A stretch of 19,996 bases of DNA from NCBI GenBank assembly GCA_964390445.1, contig CAYMJJ010000040.1, forward strand, positions 1-19,996, given 5' to 3'. Shown piece after piece: positions 1-8,367 of this stretch. The notes beneath the pieces are model-generated. The model worked only from the letters and a program-made list of their open reading frames with translations, searched no databases and was not told the origin of the DNA. Every line of letters starts with the position of its first letter. Position 1 is the first letter of the stretch. Made by a program: the position numbers and the translations under genes. Origin of the DNA: Anderseniella sp964390445 (GTDB lineage Bacteria > Pseudomonadota > Alphaproteobacteria > Rhizobiales > Aestuariivirgaceae).

Positions 1-17
1 AGATCAAGAGGCGTGGA

Positions 18-31
18 GGAGCGTCAGCTCC
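18..31 (+). other. Stem-loop in the leader of the 5-oxoprolinase gene
   Basis: A perfect 5-bp inverted repeat, GGAGC-GTCA-GCTCC, lies about 16 bases upstream of the first start codon. It is followed by the likely ribosome binding site AGGGAA at about 35-40. No T-run follows, so it is not a convincing terminator for an upstream gene. It could be a leader hairpin or chance in GC-rich DNA. Confidence 0.25.
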
Positions 32-47
32 GACAGGGAAACAACAA

Positions 48-3000
48 ATGACCAAATGGGATTTCTGGATCGATCGCGGCGGCACGTTTACCGACCTTGT
101 GGCGCGCAAGCCTGACGGCGCGCTGCAGGCGCACAAGCTGCTGTCTGAGAATCCGCAAAGCTACAAGGACGCCGCCATTCACGGCATCCGCGAGTTGATG
201 GGCGTGCGGCCTGACGAGCGCATTCCGGCCGAACAGATCAACACCGTCAAGATGGGCACCACCGTCGCCACCAACGCCCTGCTGGAGCGCAAGGGCGACC
301 GTACCTTGCTGCTGACCACGCGCGGGTTCCGCGATGCGCTGGAGATCGGCTACCAGGCACGCCCCGACATCTTTGCCCTCAACATCATCAAGCCGGAACT
401 GCTGTACGAACGCGTCGAGGAAGTGAACGAGCGAGTACTGGCCGACGGCACGGTGGAACAGCCGTTCGACGAGGCCGGTGCGCGAGCCGCGCTTCAGGCC
501 GCTTACGAGGCCGGCATCCGCGCCGTGGCCATCGTGTTCATGCACGGCTACCGCTACACCGACCATGAAGCTGCCGCCGGTGCGCTGGCGCGCGAAGTTG
601 GCTTCACGCAAGTCTCGGTCAGCCATGACGTGTCGCCGCTGATGAAGCTCGTGGGGCGTGGCGACACGACCGTGGTCGACGCCTACCTCTCGCCCATCCT
701 GCGCCGTTACGTCGAACAGGTAGCGAGCGAACTGGGCACCGAAGGCACTGACTGCCGGCTCATGTTCATGCAGTCGTCGGGCGGGCTGACCGCAGCAGAA
801 TTGTTCCAGGGCAAGGACGCCATCCTGTCCGGCCCCGCAGGCGGCGTGGTCGGCATGGTCGAGACAGGCCGCATGGCCGGCTTTGAAAAGCTGATCGGCT
901 TCGACATGGGCGGCACCTCAACCGACGTTGCCCACTTCGACGGCGAGTTCGAACGCGCCTTCGAAACCGAGGTTGCGGGCGTGCGCATGCGCGCACCGAT
1001 GATGCGCATTCACACTGTCGCAGCCGGCGGCGGATCAATCCTGCATTATGACGGCTCTCGCTTCCGCGTCGGCCCGGACTCGGCTGGCGCCAACCCTGGT
1101 CCCGCCTGCTATCGCCAGGGCGGACCGCTGGCCGTGTCGGATGCCAACGTGATGCTCGGCAAGCTGAACCCAGAGTACTTTCCGAAGGTGTTCGGCCCCA
1201 ATGGCGACGAGCCGCTCGACGCCGATGCCGTGCGCAAAAAGTTCGCCGCACTGGCAGACGATATCGGTGACGGCAAGTCTGCCGAAGACGTGGCCGAAGG
1301 CTTCATCCGCATTGCGGTCGAGAACATGGCCAACGCCATCAAGAAGATTTCCGTGCAGCGCGGTTATGACGTGCAGGGCTATGCACTCAACTGCTTCGGC
1401 GGCGCGGGCGCGCAGCACGCCTGCCTGATTGCCGACACGCTGGGCATGAAGACGGTCTACATCCACCCGTTCGCGGGCGTGCTGTCCGCTTATGGCATGG
1501 GCCTTGCCGACATCCGCGCCCACCGCCAGATGGCAGTGGAGGAAACCCTCGGCGAAGACATTGAATCATACCTCCAGGACATCGCCGCAAGCCTTTCAAA
1601 GGACTCGATAAATGAACTGGGCGACCAGGGAATCTGCCCGCCCGCCGTGGTGACTCAACCGCGTGCATTGCTGCGCTACAAGGGCACCGACTCCGCACTG
1701 GAAATTGACCTCGGCACCGCAGAAAAGATGCGCGAGAGCTTCGAGACCACCCACAAGGCACAGTTCGGCTTCACCTCGCCCGGCACCGACATCATCGTCG
1801 AGGCCGTCACGGTTGAATCCGTCGGCGGCGGCTCGGACGCGACAGAACCTGAACACCCCCTGACCAGCGGCAGCGCCTCACCCGTCTCCGCCACCCGGAT
1901 CTACAATGGCGGCGAATGGCACGAAACACCGTTGTATGATCGCGCCACGCTGAAGCCCGGCATGTCCGTCTCGGGCCCTGCCCTCATCATCGAGGCGCAC
2001 AACACCACCGTCATCGAACCCGGCTGGCAGGCCGGCATCTCCAGGCTCGACCACATGGTGCTGACGCGCGCGGTCGCTGCAAAGCGCGAGTTCGCGATCG
2101 GCACCACGGCTGATCCGGTCATGCTGGAGGTGTTCAACAACCTGTTCATGTCGATCGCCGAGCAGATGGGCGTGACGCTGGAAAAGACCGCCTACTCGGT
2201 CAACATCAAGGAGCGGCTCGACTTCTCCTGCGCGGTGTTCAACGCCGATGGACAACTGGTCGCCAACGCCCCGCATATGCCGGTGCACCTGGGGTCGATG
2301 GACAAGTCGGTCGAGACAATTATCGCCAACAACCCGGTGATGCACCCCGGCGACGTGTTCATGCTGAACGCGCCCTACAATGGCGGCACCCACCTGCCCG
2401 ACATCACCGTTGTCACGCCGGTTTTCGATGCGGACGGCGAGACAATCCTGTTCTACACCGCCAGCCGCGGCCACCACGCCGACGTGGGCGGCATGGCGCC
2501 GGGGTCGATGACGCCGCTGGCCACCACCATCCACGAGGAAGGCGTGGTCATCGACAACTTCAAGATGGTCGACAAGGGCACTTTCCTCGAGCAGGAAACC
2601 CTCGCGCTGCTGACCTCCGGCGAGTATCCCTGCCGGAACCCGGCCCAGAACATCGCCGACCTGAAGGCGCAGGTTGCCGCCAACGAAAAGGGCGTGCAGG
2701 AACTGCGCAAGATGGTGCGCCAGTTCGGTCTCGACGTGGTGCAGGCCTACATGAACCACGTCCAGGACAACGCCAAGGAAAGCGTGCGCCGGGTCATCGG
2801 CGCGCTGCACGACTGCGAGTATGATTATGAGATGGACGCCGGCCAGCATATCCGCGTGAAGATCACAGTGGACCGCGAAAGCCGCTCTGCAACGGTGGAC
2901 TTCACCGGCACGTCCGAACAGCAGCCCAACAACTTCAACGCACCACGCCCGGTCACCAACGCCGCCGTGCTGTACGTGTTCCGCTGCATGGTGGCCGACA

Positions 3001-3635
3001 ACATCCCGATGAACGCCGGCTGCCTCAAGCCGATCACCATCATCACGCCGCCGCGTACCATGCTGTCGCCGGAGTATCCGGCTGCCGTCGTAGCCGGCAA
3101 TGTCGAGGTCAGCCAGGCCGTCACGAGCTGCCTGTTCGGTGCGCTCAAGGCGGTAGCTGCGAGCCAGTCCACCATGAACAACTTCAACTTTGGCAACGCC
3201 AGGTACCAGTATTACGAAACGATCTGTTCCGGTACCGGGGCAGGCCCCGGCTACGACGGCACGCCGGCAGTGCACTCTCACATGACCAACACCCGCCTGA
3301 CCGACCCGGAAATTTTGGAATTCCGCTATCCGGTGGTGCTGGAGGACTTCCACATCAGGCGCAACGCCGGCGGGCATGGCAAGTGGTCCGGCGGCGGCGG
3401 CATCAGGCGCACCGTGCGCTTCCTGGAACAGATGGATGTGTCACTGCTGACCGGCCACCGGCGCGTGCCGCCGTTCGGCCTCGAAGGAGGCGAACCGGGC
3501 GAAGTTGGTGAAAACTGGTGCCGCCGCGCCGACGGCACAATGGAACGGTTGAAGGCCTGCGACCAGACGGTCGTGCGGCCCGGCGACGCCATCATCATCC
3601 AGACGCCGACGGGCGGGGGGTATGGCAAGGCGTGA
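48..3635 (+). CDS. oplAH: 5-oxoprolinase / hydantoinase A-B fusion (ATP-dependent)
   Basis: The family hydrolyses 5-oxo-L-proline (or N-substituted hydantoins) with ATP in the cytoplasm; 5-oxoproline comes from glutathione turnover and damaged glutamine. The 1195-aa protein carries both subunits in one chain, close to the roughly 1200-1290 aa usual for 5-oxoprolinases. The N-terminal hydantoinase A part opens with WIDRGGTFTDLVA near residues 7-19, the first phosphate-binding loop. A second loop, FDMGGTSTDVA, lies at residues 285-295. The hydantoinase B part begins near residue 685 with DPVMLEVFNNLF and runs to the end, including a glycine-rich C-terminus (HGKWSGGGGIRR). The ATG at 48 is preceded by AGGGAA at good spacing. 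It is followed after 7 bases by a convergent LytTR gene and has no operon partner in view. Oxoprolinase rather than N-methylhydantoinase activity is inferred from the single-chain layout; the substrate cannot be read from sequence. Confidence 0.93.
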   Translation: MTKWDFWIDRGGTFTDLVARKPDGALQAHKLLSENPQSYKDAAIHGIRELMGVRPDERIPAEQINTVKMGTTVATNALLERKGDRTLLLTTRGFRDALEIGYQARPDIFALNIIKPELLYERVEEVNERVLADGTVEQPFDEAGARAALQAAYEAGIRAVAIVFMHGYRYTDHEAAAGALAREVGFTQVSVSHDVSPLMKLVGRGDTTVVDAYLSPILRRYVEQVASELGTEGTDCRLMFMQSSGGLTAAELFQGKDAILSGPAGGVVGMVETGRMAGFEKLIGFDMGGTSTDVAHFDGEFERAFETEVAGVRMRAPMMRIHTVAAGGGSILHYDGSRFRVGPDSAGANPGPACYRQGGPLAVSDANVMLGKLNPEYFPKVFGPNGDEPLDADAVRKKFAALADDIGDGKSAEDVAEGFIRIAVENMANAIKKISVQRGYDVQGYALNCFGGAGAQHACLIADTLGMKTVYIHPFAGVLSAYGMGLADIRAHRQMAVEETLGEDIESYLQDIAASLSKDSINELGDQGICPPAVVTQPRALLRYKGTDSALEIDLGTAEKMRESFETTHKAQFGFTSPGTDIIVEAVTVESVGGGSDATEPEHPLTSGSASPVSATRIYNGGEWHETPLYDRATLKPGMSVSGPALIIEAHNTTVIEPGWQAGISRLDHMVLTRAVAAKREFAIGTTADPVMLEVFNNLFMSIAEQMGVTLEKTAYSVNIKERLDFSCAVFNADGQLVANAPHMPVHLGSMDKSVETIIANNPVMHPGDVFMLNAPYNGGTHLPDITVVTPVFDADGETILFYTASRGHHADVGGMAPGSMTPLATTIHEEGVVIDNFKMVDKGTFLEQETLALLTSGEYPCRNPAQNIADLKAQVAANEKGVQELRKMVRQFGLDVVQAYMNHVQDNAKESVRRVIGALHDCEYDYEMDAGQHIRVKITVDRESRSATVDFTGTSEQQPNNFNAPRPVTNAAVLYVFRCMVADNIPMNAGCLKPITIITPPRTMLSPEYPAAVVAGNVEVSQAVTSCLFGALKAVAASQSTMNNFNFGNARYQYYETICSGTGAGPGYDGTPAVHSHMTNTRLTDPEILEFRYPVVLEDFHIRRNAGGHGKWSGGGGIRRTVRFLEQMDVSLLTGHRRVPPFGLEGGEPGEVGENWCRRADGTMERLKACDQTVVRPGDAIIIQTPTGGGYGKA

Positions 3636-3638
3636 CCC

Positions 3639-3658
3639 GCTGTTACTTCGCCAACAGC
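3639..3658. other. Stem-loop between convergent genes
   Basis: GCTGTT and AACAGC form a perfect 6-bp stem around an 8-base loop. It spans the 3' end of the LytTR gene and the gap after the 5-oxoprolinase stop. There is no T-tract on either side, so a Rho-independent terminator is only weakly supported. It may help end transcription from either side. Confidence 0.3.
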
Positions 3659-4428
3659 CCGGCGTCCTTCAACGCGGGCAGATAGGTCCGGCTGACCGGC
3701 AGCCGGGCACCGGACGTCGTGGCGACAACCACCTTGCCGTCCTGGCGTTCAACGGTGCCGACCGCATCGAAAGCCACCCAGTGCGAACGGTGGATTTGCA
3801 GCCCCGCCCCTTCCCCTGCCTCGGCAATGGCATCGGCCAGCCGCAGCAGCACCAGTTCGCTGCCCCTGTCGGTGACCACATCCACATAGTGATCCTGCAT
3901 CGTAAGGTGCTGCAAGACCCCACGCTTTTGCGGCGGCAGTCGCAACATCAGCCGGTTGGCTGCGGCTGGCTGGGCCACTGCTGCTTCAGGCTGCGACGAC
4001 GACTTGAAAAAGAAATAGGCGACCAGTCCGACGATGATGGCGACCGGCAGTGCCTCGAGCATCTGCCACAACACGGACTGCAAGCTGAAAACACTGCCGA
4101 GAAACAGCGTCTTCACCAGCGACACCGCGATGCCGATGAAAGGCGTTGCCAGGCAACAGCCCATAACGGTTTGCACCAGGCCGATGGGCTGGCCCTTGCC
4201 GTGCCATGCATTCACCAGCGCGATACCAGCCAGCGCAATCATCCAGGTTGCAGCATGAACCGTCAGCCAGAACCCGAGCCGTTCGGCAAAACCGAGCAGG
4301 TCATAGGTGCCGAATGGACCGGTAAAGACGAACAGCGCCACGACCACCGAAAACGCAATCCATAGCCGGTGATCCGTCACAAGCGACCGCATTTCACGAA
4401 GCGCCAGATGCACGACCTGCTGTTTCAC
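3643..4428 (-). CDS. Membrane-anchored LytTR-family transcriptional regulator
   Basis: A DNA-binding regulator tethered to the inner membrane. With a GTG start at 4428 it has 261 aa. Hydrophobic segments lie near residues 22-40, 54-74, 84-108 and 123-141, followed by an Ala/Pro/Gln-rich linker. The LytTR domain runs from about 160 to the end, with HYVDVVTDRG, LRLADAIAE, the HRSHWVA core and the closing LPVSRTYLPALKDAGLL. LytTR domains bind DNA with a beta-fold. There is no receiver domain, so the signal is probably sensed through the membrane part. The reading frame extends to a GTG at 4473, but that start has no Shine-Dalgarno sequence; the GTG at 4428 has GGAAG and AGAGGG just upstream and fits the LALREMR opening. 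It is divergent from the DUF2306 gene, which is its likely target. Confidence 0.85.
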   Translation of the reverse strand: MKQQVVHLALREMRSLVTDHRLWIAFSVVVALFVFTGPFGTYDLLGFAERLGFWLTVHAATWMIALAGIALVNAWHGKGQPIGLVQTVMGCCLATPFIGIAVSLVKTLFLGSVFSLQSVLWQMLEALPVAIIVGLVAYFFFKSSSQPEAAVAQPAAANRLMLRLPPQKRGVLQHLTMQDHYVDVVTDRGSELVLLRLADAIAEAGEGAGLQIHRSHWVAFDAVGTVERQDGKVVVATTSGARLPVSRTYLPALKDAGLLAK

Positions 4429-4483
4429 GAAACTTCCAGCCCTCTTTACGCAATCGCTCTCCTGCCGAGGCACACGCCGCAGC

Positions 4484-4504
4484 TATCCATTGGGTCAACG
4501 GATA
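4484..4504. promoter_or_regulatory. Dyad between the divergent LytTR and DUF2306 genes (candidate operator)
   Basis: An imperfect palindrome has outer arms TATCC and GGATA and inner arms TTG and CAA, 16 of 21 positions symmetric. It sits about 25 bases upstream of the DUF2306 start, in the short region separating the two divergent genes. LytTR proteins often bind repeated short motifs near the promoter they control, so this is a reasonable operator candidate. Binding is an inference. Confidence 0.4.
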
Positions 4505-4528
4505 TCACCCTAACTGAAGGAATGGCGG

Positions 4529-4921
4529 ATGAACTTCAACCCATTGTTAGAGGCCAGCGCAGCGATACAGATTCACGTCGCAGCGGTCGCCGTGGCCGTT
4601 GGCCTGTCGGTGTTCATGGTGGCCCGGCCAAAGGGCACGTCAGCGCACCGGTTGGCAGGACGCGGCTGGGCGGCGATGTTGGCGACCATTTGCATCTCGT
4701 CGTTCTGGATCACCGGCACGAACCCCGGTCACTACACGTGGATTCACTTGTTGTCAGCGGGCACGCTGGTTGGCCTGGTCTATGCCGTCTGGCAGGTCCG
4801 GCGTGGCAATGTCCGGGCGCACAAGTACGCCATGTTGTCGATCATGTTCGGCGCGTTGGCGGGTGCCGGTGCCTTCACGCTGCTGCCGGGACGGCTTATG
4901 GGACAGGTGTTCTTCGGCTAG
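4529..4921 (+). CDS. DUF2306-family small membrane protein
   Basis: A 130-aa integral membrane protein with four predicted helices, near residues 12-31, 45-62, 72-90 and 100-118. It matches the DUF2306 pattern: His16 in the first helix, KGTSAHRLAGRGW at 35-47, SSFWITG, WIHLLS with His73, RAHKYAM with His98, and a closing PGRLMGQ. Several conserved histidines sit in or near the membrane, which could suit cofactor or metal binding, but the function is unknown. The ATG at 4529 has AAGGA 8 bases upstream; an ATG at 4522 is out of frame. It is divergent from a LytTR regulator and convergent with the EamA exporter, with an 11-base gap. Confidence 0.82.
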   Translation: MNFNPLLEASAAIQIHVAAVAVAVGLSVFMVARPKGTSAHRLAGRGWAAMLATICISSFWITGTNPGHYTWIHLLSAGTLVGLVYAVWQVRRGNVRAHKYAMLSIMFGALAGAGAFTLLPGRLMGQVFFG

Positions 4922-4932
4922 AGACGCACTGT

Positions 4933-5859
4933 TCAGAACGTCAGCGGCGGTGGCTTGCGCCGCAAGCCTGACAGTGCGTTGAAACCGATCGCGGCCAGAA
5001 GGATCGTGCCGCCGATCAGTGTTGCCGTCTTGGCGGTCTCGCCGAGGAAATACCACACCCAGATCGGGGCCAGCACCACCTCGGTCATGGCCAGCAGCGC
5101 CAGTTCGGCGCCCGGCACAACACGCGAGCCGAACGTGTACAGCACCATGCCCAGCCCCAGTGCGACGAAACCGAGAAGCAGCGCGATGGCAATTTCCTTC
5201 ATGGGCAGCGCAAAGCCCTGCCCCGTGCCCCACAGCACGATGCCGGACAGTTCCAGCGCGAACAGCCCGCCAAGGAAGATCACCGGCAGCATGTCGCCGG
5301 CCTTGCCCCAGCGCAGCGCCACCGTGAACAGCGCAAACCCGAACGCCGACGCCAGCGCGACCGCATCGCCGATCCAGTTGCCGGTGGTAAAACTGTCGGC
5401 AACCATGAAGCCAATGGCGCCAAGCCCGATCAGCATGGCCACCCACGTGGCCTTGCGCACGGTCTCGCCCAGCAGCAGGAAGCTCAGCAATGCGGCCATG
5501 AACGGCGCGGTGGCAAACAGGAACGCGGCATTGGCCACGCTGGTCAGCTGGATCGCACCGATACCGCCGGCATAAGCCAGCACCAGCGCCACCCCGCCCA
5601 GCACGCCGGGCACGCCAGCATCGAGGATGAGCTTGAACGGCCGCCCGCCGGAGCGCCACGCCATCAGCACGAACACCATCGGCAACATGCCGAGCGAGCG
5701 GTAGAACAGGATCTGCCACACGGTGCCGCTTTCGATCAGCCGGATGCCGATCGGGATCGTCGACCAGCACACCCCGGCGAACGCAACCATCATCAGCCCG
5801 GCCGGATAGCTCAGGGGAACAGGGCGCGAAGGCTCACGGTAGGTAGCACGGGTCGTCAT
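4933..5859 (-). CDS. EamA/DMT-superfamily transporter (RhaT-like)
   Basis: An inner-membrane protein of 308 aa with about ten hydrophobic helices arranged as two EamA repeats of five, the standard size and layout for drug/metabolite transporters. Typical features are the first helix with GVCWSTIPIGIRLIE and, at the end of the second repeat, the pattern ELALLAMTEVVLAPIWVWYFLGE, the hallmark end of an EamA domain. Members export amino acids, metabolites or drugs; the substrate is not predictable. The start is uncertain: an upstream GTG at 5886 is in frame, and neither start has a strong Shine-Dalgarno sequence. I chose the ATG at 5859, which leaves the 5869-5886 dyad in the leader. It lies downstream of the extensin-like gene on the same strand with a gap of about 75 bases. 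Confidence 0.88.
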   Translation of the reverse strand: MTTRATYREPSRPVPLSYPAGLMMVAFAGVCWSTIPIGIRLIESGTVWQILFYRSLGMLPMVFVLMAWRSGGRPFKLILDAGVPGVLGGVALVLAYAGGIGAIQLTSVANAAFLFATAPFMAALLSFLLLGETVRKATWVAMLIGLGAIGFMVADSFTTGNWIGDAVALASAFGFALFTVALRWGKAGDMLPVIFLGGLFALELSGIVLWGTGQGFALPMKEIAIALLLGFVALGLGMVLYTFGSRVVPGAELALLAMTEVVLAPIWVWYFLGETAKTATLIGGTILLAAIGFNALSGLRRKPPPLTF

Positions 5860-5868
5860 CGCCGGACT

Positions 5869-5886
5869 GTGGCCAGCATCGGCCAC
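5869..5886. promoter_or_regulatory. Perfect dyad GTGGCC-N6-GGCCAC upstream of the exporter gene
   Basis: Two 6-base arms are exactly complementary around a 6-base centre, ending 10 bases before the ATG at 5859. It could be an operator, a leader hairpin that affects ribosome access, or a transcription end signal for the upstream extensin-like gene. A related TGGCC-N6-GGCCA dyad occurs at 6634-6649. Confidence 0.35.
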
Positions 5887-5933
5887 GCCGTCTAGCGTGT
5901 CTGCGACATGGGCGTGCGTCGGTTATCGCATGG

Positions 5934-6608
5934 CTACCTGCAGTAAGTGCCGTTGCCCGAACGGCCATGGCGGCCTAGGTCGAAGTGAAAATGGTTCTGG
6001 TGGTGCCGGTCGGCATCCGGGCCAAGCACGGTGGTGAAGGTGCCGCACGACTTGCCGTGCACCTGCTTGAGGAAACTGCTGTCCTTGCCCCATGAACGCC
6101 AACCGTCCTCGACCTCGACAGTCCGGCCGGACGCCAGCGTGAACGCGGAAATATCGAGTGCATTGCCGAAACTGTGTTCGGAAATCTTGACACCACGCTG
6201 GTTGTTGCGGCCCCGGCAGGCATAGGACGCGGCAACCCGCACCTCCACCACGGGCTCGCCATAGATCGATTGCGCAGCAGGCTGCACCACATTGTCCAGC
6301 CAGTCCCGCGTTGCGCCCACCATCTGGCATTCAAGCTTTGCAGGCCGCGAAAAGCCGACACCGTTTACCGCCGTGACCTGCCAGCCATTGCGAATGCCGC
6401 AGGCACCGTTGCCATCTACTGCCCCCAGTGAGGACGCCTCTGCGATCAAGCGCGGATCGATTCGGCACTGGCCATCCGGTGCCTTGACGCCCGCGGTCTT
6501 GAAATCGGTGTTCAGTTGCGATCCGCTCGAGCACGCGGCAACACTTGCCACCAGCAGCGCCAGCGCGGCATACGCGGCACAGCGTCTGTGGAGTCCGGTC
6601 ACGATCAT
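5934..6608 (-). CDS. Extensin-like lipoprotein with metallopeptidase-type motifs
   Basis: A 224-aa exported protein of the extensin-like C-terminal family. The start at the ATG 6608 gives a short basic end, a hydrophobic stretch (residues 11-22) and a lipobox VAAC with Cys26 as the lipidated residue; a GTG at 6662 would place 18 polar residues before it. The mature part has six cysteines (48, 70, 94, 131, 188, 223) that could pair as disulfides. It also has SEHSFGNALD (143-152) and HFHFD (206-210). This His...Asp plus HxHxD arrangement resembles the zinc sites of VanY/MepA-type peptidoglycan peptidases, so a cell-wall peptidase role in the periplasm is plausible. The name 'extensin' reflects weak similarity only. 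It is divergent from the GST at 6704. Confidence 0.85.
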   Translation of the reverse strand: MIVTGLHRRCAAYAALALLVASVAACSSGSQLNTDFKTAGVKAPDGQCRIDPRLIAEASSLGAVDGNGACGIRNGWQVTAVNGVGFSRPAKLECQMVGATRDWLDNVVQPAAQSIYGEPVVEVRVAASYACRGRNNQRGVKISEHSFGNALDISAFTLASGRTVEVEDGWRSWGKDSSFLKQVHGKSCGTFTTVLGPDADRHHQNHFHFDLGRHGRSGNGTYCR

Positions 6609-6633
6609 CCCCCGATGGTGTTGATTGCAAGAA

Positions 6634-6649
6634 TGGCCAAAATAGGCCA
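6634..6649. promoter_or_regulatory. Dyad TGGCC-N6-GGCCA between the divergent extensin-like and GST genes
   Basis: A perfect 5-bp inverted repeat with an A/T-rich centre (AAAATA) lies 26 bases upstream of the extensin-like start and 55 bases upstream of the GST ATG. Its position in a short divergent intergenic region suggests an operator for one or both genes. It shares arms and spacing with the 5869-5886 dyad. Confidence 0.35.
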
Positions 6650-6703
6650 GCGTGGTTAACACCAGTTCACCAACTCATCGAAAGCACCATTACCTTGTAC
6701 AAG

Positions 6704-7321
6704 ATGCACACCAGCGTCAGCACCGGCGGGTTCGCGGCAGAAGCCATGTTGGAGGCTGGCTCTGCGCCATGGCAGCGTGTCGTGCTCAATACCCGCGAGA
6801 ACGAGCACCGGACCCCGGCCTATCTCGCCATCAACCCGGCCGGACAGGTTCCCGCGCTTCAATTGCCGGATGGCCAGGTCATCACCGAGTCTGCAGCAAT
6901 CTGTATCTATCTGGGCGACGCCCACCCTGAAACCGGGCTCGCCCCCGCCCTCGCCAGCCCTGCACGCGGTGCGTACCTGCGCTGGATGCTGTACCTGTCG
7001 AGCACCGTCTATTCGGCCGATTTGCGATGCTATTACTCTGCCCGCTACACCACTGACCCGGCTGGTGCCGATGCAGTCAAGGCATGTGCCCTGGACGAGA
7101 TGGACCGGGCTTTCGCACTCATGGACGACGCCCTCGATGGCCACGACTGGCTGGCCGGCGACTCCATGACAGCAGCAGACATCTACCTGCTGATGCTGAC
7201 GGCCTGGCACCCCGCGCGTGACGAACTGACACGGCGTTGCAAGCGCCTGTCAGCCGTGTGCGAGAAGGTCAAGCAGGCCGATTTCGTGCAACGGGCCAAC
7301 GACTTTCACAAACTGTGGTAG
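6704..7321 (+). CDS. Glutathione S-transferase family protein
   Basis: A cytosolic GST-fold protein of at least 205 aa that would use glutathione as co-substrate. Counting from the ATG at 6704, the thioredoxin-like half contains STGGFAAEAML, NPAGQVPAL with the cis-proline at residue 50, and the glutathione-binding ES pair at 62-63. An all-helical C-terminal half has the conserved WLAGDSMTAADIYLLML segment. The start is a real puzzle: the first beta-strand (ITLYKM) is encoded just upstream, ending at the 6704 ATG itself. No ATG, GTG or CTG exists in frame nearby, only ATT (6689) and TTG (6695), and no Shine-Dalgarno sequence is evident. The true product may therefore begin at a rare codon. It is convergent with the acyltransferase, 15 bases apart. 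Confidence 0.85.
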   Translation: MHTSVSTGGFAAEAMLEAGSAPWQRVVLNTRENEHRTPAYLAINPAGQVPALQLPDGQVITESAAICIYLGDAHPETGLAPALASPARGAYLRWMLYLSSTVYSADLRCYYSARYTTDPAGADAVKACALDEMDRAFALMDDALDGHDWLAGDSMTAADIYLLMLTAWHPARDELTRRCKRLSAVCEKVKQADFVQRANDFHKLW

Positions 7322-7336
7322 CCGCCGGCCTGGCCG

Positions 7337-8257
7337 CTACCATGTGCCCTTGGTGAATTCACCGCGCAACTTCTCGCGGTCACGCGCTGGTGCCAGTGCG
7401 ATGGTGCGATCACGCATGTAGTTCAGCACGGCAGACCGGCCTTGCCCTGCAGGAAGCTCTTCAAACGCAATTGGCCGGCCAATGTTGACGTTCAGCTGCG
7501 TTCCCATGCGCCGCGCCGTCTCGTGGAACATGAGTGACAGCCTGACCGTGTAGCTCAGGTGCGAGGCAATCTGGAAGGCGCGCGAGTTCTGGCCTTCGAA
7601 CCAGATCGGCACCACGGTTGCCTTCGACATCATCACCGACTTGGCCGTAAACGGTGCCCACGGCAACTCCAGCGCAGGGCCTTTCAACGGTTTCATGGCA
7701 GCCGACACGCCGCCACCGGGAAAGATGCCGATGGAGCCGTTCTGCCTGAGGATGTGCTGCACGGCGAGGCGCGAGTTGATCGTCGTCTGGCGGGCTTCCT
7801 CAGTGGGTGCAAAATCGATCGACAGAAGGTTGTTGCAAGCCGCCGGGACCTGGCACAACACCGAGTTGGCCAGCACCTTCACATCGGGTCGCGCCTTCAT
7901 GGCCAGCCACGCCAGGGTTATGCCGTCCAGCACGCCGTAGGGGTGATTGGCGATGAACACCACCGGCTTGTCGCGCGGCACGAGGTCCAGCATTGATGCA
8001 TCGAATCGCACATCCAGCTTCAGCAGGCGCACGGCGGCGTCGAAGAAGGTTTCACCTTCGCGCGGCTGGCGTTCGTTCTGAAGGTACAACCGGCGCAGCT
8101 TGGGCTGACCACCAATCAGTTCGAGCGCGCGGATGACCGCTTTCTGCCGCTTTGAAACAACCTGTGTGGAATAACTGAAGGCAATCGGCTTGGCCGGGGC
8201 AGGAACCGGAACCGCAGCCGGAGAACTGGTCTCGGGGGCAAACGCTGTGTCTGACAT
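7337..8257 (-). CDS. PlsC-like lysophospholipid/ornithine-lipid acyltransferase family protein
   Basis: A 306-aa acyltransferase of the COG3176-like branch ('putative hemolysin'/OlsA-related). The catalytic motif is NHPYGVLDG, with His105 and Asp111. The glycerophosphate-site motif GIFPGGGVS lies at about 177-185. Such enzymes move an acyl chain from acyl-ACP or acyl-CoA to a lyso-lipid at the inner membrane. The first ~25 residues are Ala/Pro-rich and poorly structured. An ATG six codons earlier (8275) lacks a ribosome site; the ATG at 8257 has GAGGCGG upstream, so it is preferred. The ArsR-methyltransferase gene precedes it on the same strand, about 110 bases away. The acceptor lipid is not determinable. 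Confidence 0.85.
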   Translation of the reverse strand: MSDTAFAPETSSPAAVPVPAPAKPIAFSYSTQVVSKRQKAVIRALELIGGQPKLRRLYLQNERQPREGETFFDAAVRLLKLDVRFDASMLDLVPRDKPVVFIANHPYGVLDGITLAWLAMKARPDVKVLANSVLCQVPAACNNLLSIDFAPTEEARQTTINSRLAVQHILRQNGSIGIFPGGGVSAAMKPLKGPALELPWAPFTAKSVMMSKATVVPIWFEGQNSRAFQIASHLSYTVRLSLMFHETARRMGTQLNVNIGRPIAFEELPAGQGRSAVLNYMRDRTIALAPARDREKLRGEFTKGTW

Positions 8258-8367
8258 GGCAGGAAACCGCCTCATGATCGTTCGTTGCTGCGGGCCTGAT
8301 TCCAGTCCGCTGGAGACGTTTTTGATGCGATCTGATTGCAGTTTGATGACGCAGGTGACCGGCAGGG

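Noticed and set aside
1878..3377. A 499-aa open frame on the minus strand inside the 5-oxoprolinase gene
   Set aside because: It lies wholly antisense to a gene with clear domain motifs. Its composition (His-, Val- and Gly-rich low-complexity stretches) is what the antisense of GC-rich coding DNA gives.
3622..4365. A 247-aa plus-strand frame overlapping the LytTR gene
   Set aside because: It is antisense to the LytTR domain, is rich in Arg, Gln and His, and has no motif or ribosome site.
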